DNA of 32,681 bases from Erysipelotrichaceae bacterium (lineage in GTDB: Bacteria; Bacillota_I; Bacilli_A; Erysipelotrichales; Erysipelotrichaceae): NCBI GenBank assembly GCA_030523555.1, contig JAUNIH010000016.1:1-32681 (forward strand), written 5' to 3'. Every line of letters starts with the position of its first letter. Positions within the stretch are counted from its first letter, which is position 1. The notes below the pieces were generated by a model. That model worked only from the letters and a program-made list of their open reading frames with translations, had not been told where the DNA came from and did no database searches. The translations under genes and the position numbers were made by a program. This document shows positions 31,221-32,681 of the stretch, one piece after another.

Positions 31221-31765
31221 TAATAATTATTTTTCTTTTTGACAATCAGTGATATCAATGTCACCAGAGCGAATATTCCTGCGCCGGCGGCGATGATATA
31301 GCTGGCATAGAGGTTTATACCTTCCATGTGCTGCATATTGGCGTTGATGACAGTAATAACCGATATAGCTATCAGCAGTATCGTCAGCACGATAAGTCTT
31401 GCGACGCTGTAGGTTTTGGCCATGGAGATAAAGACATTGTCTTTTTTGAATGGTTTCCAGTTATCTGCGACAGGAAGCTTATAGAAGAAGACATAGCGGG
31501 ATATTATTTCACCGATCATCCAGATACCGATAAATACCGCGATACAGCCGATGAATGAGATATTGAACCAGTAGTATATCAGGTATGTTGCCGCAAGAGA
31601 CAGAGGCATTATACCCAGATAGATATTGTATTTTGGAACATCCTGATTAATCAGCTGATAGCCCTTTTTGGAAAAGATATCATAGAAGATGGTTCCCAGT
31701 TTTGGGTCGTGATAGATATTCAGACCCACCAGGTCTTTAGCCTGAAGTTTAGTTTTTTTAGCCAT
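31220..31765 (-). CDS. Four-helix membrane protein of unknown function
   Basis: 181 residues: a soluble N-terminus (1-46), membrane helices at about 47-66, 69-95, 121-141 and 152-175, and a KKKNNY tail. No motif or family is recognised. It lies 18 nt after the HD-domain gene on the same strand. No ribosome site precedes the ATG. A perfect TATAAT ends exactly 6 nt before it, so the gene appears to have its own promoter and a leaderless message. Confidence 0.8.
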   Translation of the reverse strand: MAKKTKLQAKDLVGLNIYHDPKLGTIFYDIFSKKGYQLINQDVPKYNIYLGIMPLSLAATYLIYYWFNISFIGCIAVFIGIWMIGEIISRYVFFYKLPVADNWKPFKKDNVFISMAKTYSVARLIVLTILLIAISVITVINANMQHMEGINLYASYIIAAGAGIFALVTLISLIVKKKNNY

Positions 31766-31771
31766 ATAAAT

Positions 31772-31777
31772 ATTATA
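31772..31777 (-). promoter_or_regulatory. -10 box directly upstream of the membrane protein gene
   Basis: Minus-strand TATAAT followed by ATTTAT and then the ATG, placing +1 on the start codon. It fits in the 18-nt gap behind the HD-domain gene. Confidence 0.6.
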
Positions 31778-31783
31778 GACTAT

Positions 31784-32443
31784 TTAGAGAATTTTAGAAC
31801 CGTTTGATACCAGGGAGAACTCACATCCTAAGAGTTTTGATGATTCTCTGCACATCATCATTCTCCCTAAGAAGATTTCAAAATATTCAAACATCGTACA
31901 GATTTCTTCATCGACATCCATATAAAGAGTTATTTTCTTATTGACACTGTCTACTTCAAGTTTTGTGGAAGTAACAGCGTAGTTTACACGGTCATGAATA
32001 TCAAAGGCACTCATGATCTTTTCTCTTACCCTGTTTCTTCTGACGTCGGTCTTATCGGCGATTATAAGGGCTGCGGATATTGGATCTACGGCTCCGCCTG
32101 TAGTTTCATCATGATGGGAGATGGCGGATATTACCTGTACTCTTTCGCTGTTGGTGAGATCTCTTTCCTTGAGAAGTTCATTGGCGAGCAGGGCTCCATA
32201 TTCAGCGTGAGTCTTGCGGTTGATGACGTTTCCGATATCGTGCATATAGGAAGCGATCATTGTCAGTTCAATGGTCTTATCATCATAACCGAGTTCTTTC
32301 AGGATATATTCCGCTCTTTTCGCTACGGTTTTGGTATGGACTTCCGAATGATCGGTATATCCTAATAGTCCCAGATATTCATTACCCTTACTGATATATT
32401 CTTTAATTTCTTCATCTTTGATTATTTCTTCATATGTCAGCAT
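31784..32443 (-). CDS. HD-domain phosphohydrolase
   Basis: 219 residues with an HD metal-dependent phosphohydrolase core: H32 and H36 (TDHSEVHTKTV), H68-D69 (YMHDIGN), H79, H110-H111 (SHHDE), and a downstream Asp in IIADKTD. The C-terminal 70 residues (about 155-219) form an extra beta-rich region (KLEVDSVNKKITLYMDVDEE). HD proteins act on nucleotides, cyclic dinucleotides or small phosphates; the substrate here cannot be told. AAGAGGT lies 7 nt before the ATG. No signal peptide. The 238 nt between this gene and the window edge show no gene. Confidence 0.85.
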   Translation of the reverse strand: MLTYEEIIKDEEIKEYISKGNEYLGLLGYTDHSEVHTKTVAKRAEYILKELGYDDKTIELTMIASYMHDIGNVINRKTHAEYGALLANELLKERDLTNSERVQVISAISHHDETTGGAVDPISAALIIADKTDVRRNRVREKIMSAFDIHDRVNYAVTSTKLEVDSVNKKITLYMDVDEEICTMFEYFEIFLGRMMMCRESSKLLGCEFSLVSNGSKIL

Positions 32444-32681
32444 ATATTTCTACCTCTTATACAAACATCTTAATATTAACATTTCCACTATCTTATATCG
32501 TAATATGGTCATAAATAATTGTAAAAAATAAAGTTTTCTATGATTTTTCACATTTGAGGCATAAAATATCATTATTATCTGAATGGTTTGTTTATATGAA
32601 CTGAATGAAGGGAAATACTACCCAAAAATTGTGAATCCAAAGCGATTTTGTCCCAATTTTTCTTTAATATTAGCACAGATC

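Noticed and set aside
32624-32661. AAAAATTG / CAATTTTT inverted repeat in the last 60 nt
   Set aside because: AT-rich arms 22 nt apart are easily due to chance; no adjoining gene in the window gives it meaning.
32670-32678. TTAGCACAG at the window edge as a CIRCE half site
   Set aside because: The right arm would fall outside the window, so it cannot be judged.

Overview
The window is a chromosomal stretch of a low-GC Gram-positive (Firmicutes) bacterium. Supporting signs are strong GGAGG-type ribosome sites, AT-rich codon choice, CIRCE (HrcA) operators, a DUF1146/YwzB protein, a BmrCD/LmrCD-like heterodimeric exporter, and a PyrK/PyrD(1B) dihydroorotate dehydrogenase. Overall gene style suggests an Erysipelotrichia-like gut or oral organism; that placement is an inference and no rRNA is present to test it. 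No tRNA, rRNA, transposase, phage module or CRISPR array was seen.

Layout. (1) 1-1508: the tail of an off-window gene, a minus-strand Hsp20 chaperone under two overlapping CIRCE operators, a free-standing CdiA-C-like tRNase-type nuclease, and a pair of 26-27 nt direct repeats. (2) 1509-4917: PRPP synthetase with an unusual GlmU-like N-terminal extension, then tsaC, nagA and a YwzB-like membrane protein. (3) 4986-8985: two half ABC exporters and ridA in one translationally coupled operon. (4) 9116-10435: an XRE regulator with a Cys cluster, and two small genes of unknown function. (5) 10518-15747: a compact pyrimidine operon, pyrC-pyrK-pyrD-pyrF-pyrE-pyrB, with almost every junction overlapping. 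PyrB ends in a PyrI-type zinc module. (6) 15763-18914: a uridine phosphorylase-family enzyme, a patatin-like lipase and pyruvate kinase. (7) 19016-28870: a nucleoside scavenging block containing an MtaD-like deaminase, nucleoside hydrolase, cytidine deaminase, YczE-like membrane protein, BMP lipoprotein, one ABC ATPase, two permeases and two tandem nucleoside phosphorylases. (8) 28983-32443: a short ceramidase-like hydrolase divergent from a Gfo/Idh/MocA oxidoreductase, then a four-helix membrane protein and an HD-domain phosphohydrolase.

How it fits together. Much of the window concerns nucleotides. Prs makes the PRPP that PyrE consumes. The pyr operon makes UMP from carbamoyl-aspartate onward; no carAB or pyrR lies in it. 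The BMP/ABC importer brings in nucleosides, which cytidine deaminase, the MtaD-like deaminase, the hydrolase and three phosphorylase-family enzymes break down or interconvert.

The most unusual points are the mini-fusion of ATCase catalytic chain with only the zinc domain of PyrI, the degenerate nucleotidyltransferase-like extension on Prs, the orphan CdiA-C nuclease beside a structured repeat pair, the tandem CIRCE operator, and several genes without a Shine-Dalgarno site whose -10 box sits 6-8 nt before the ATG, suggesting leaderless mRNAs.
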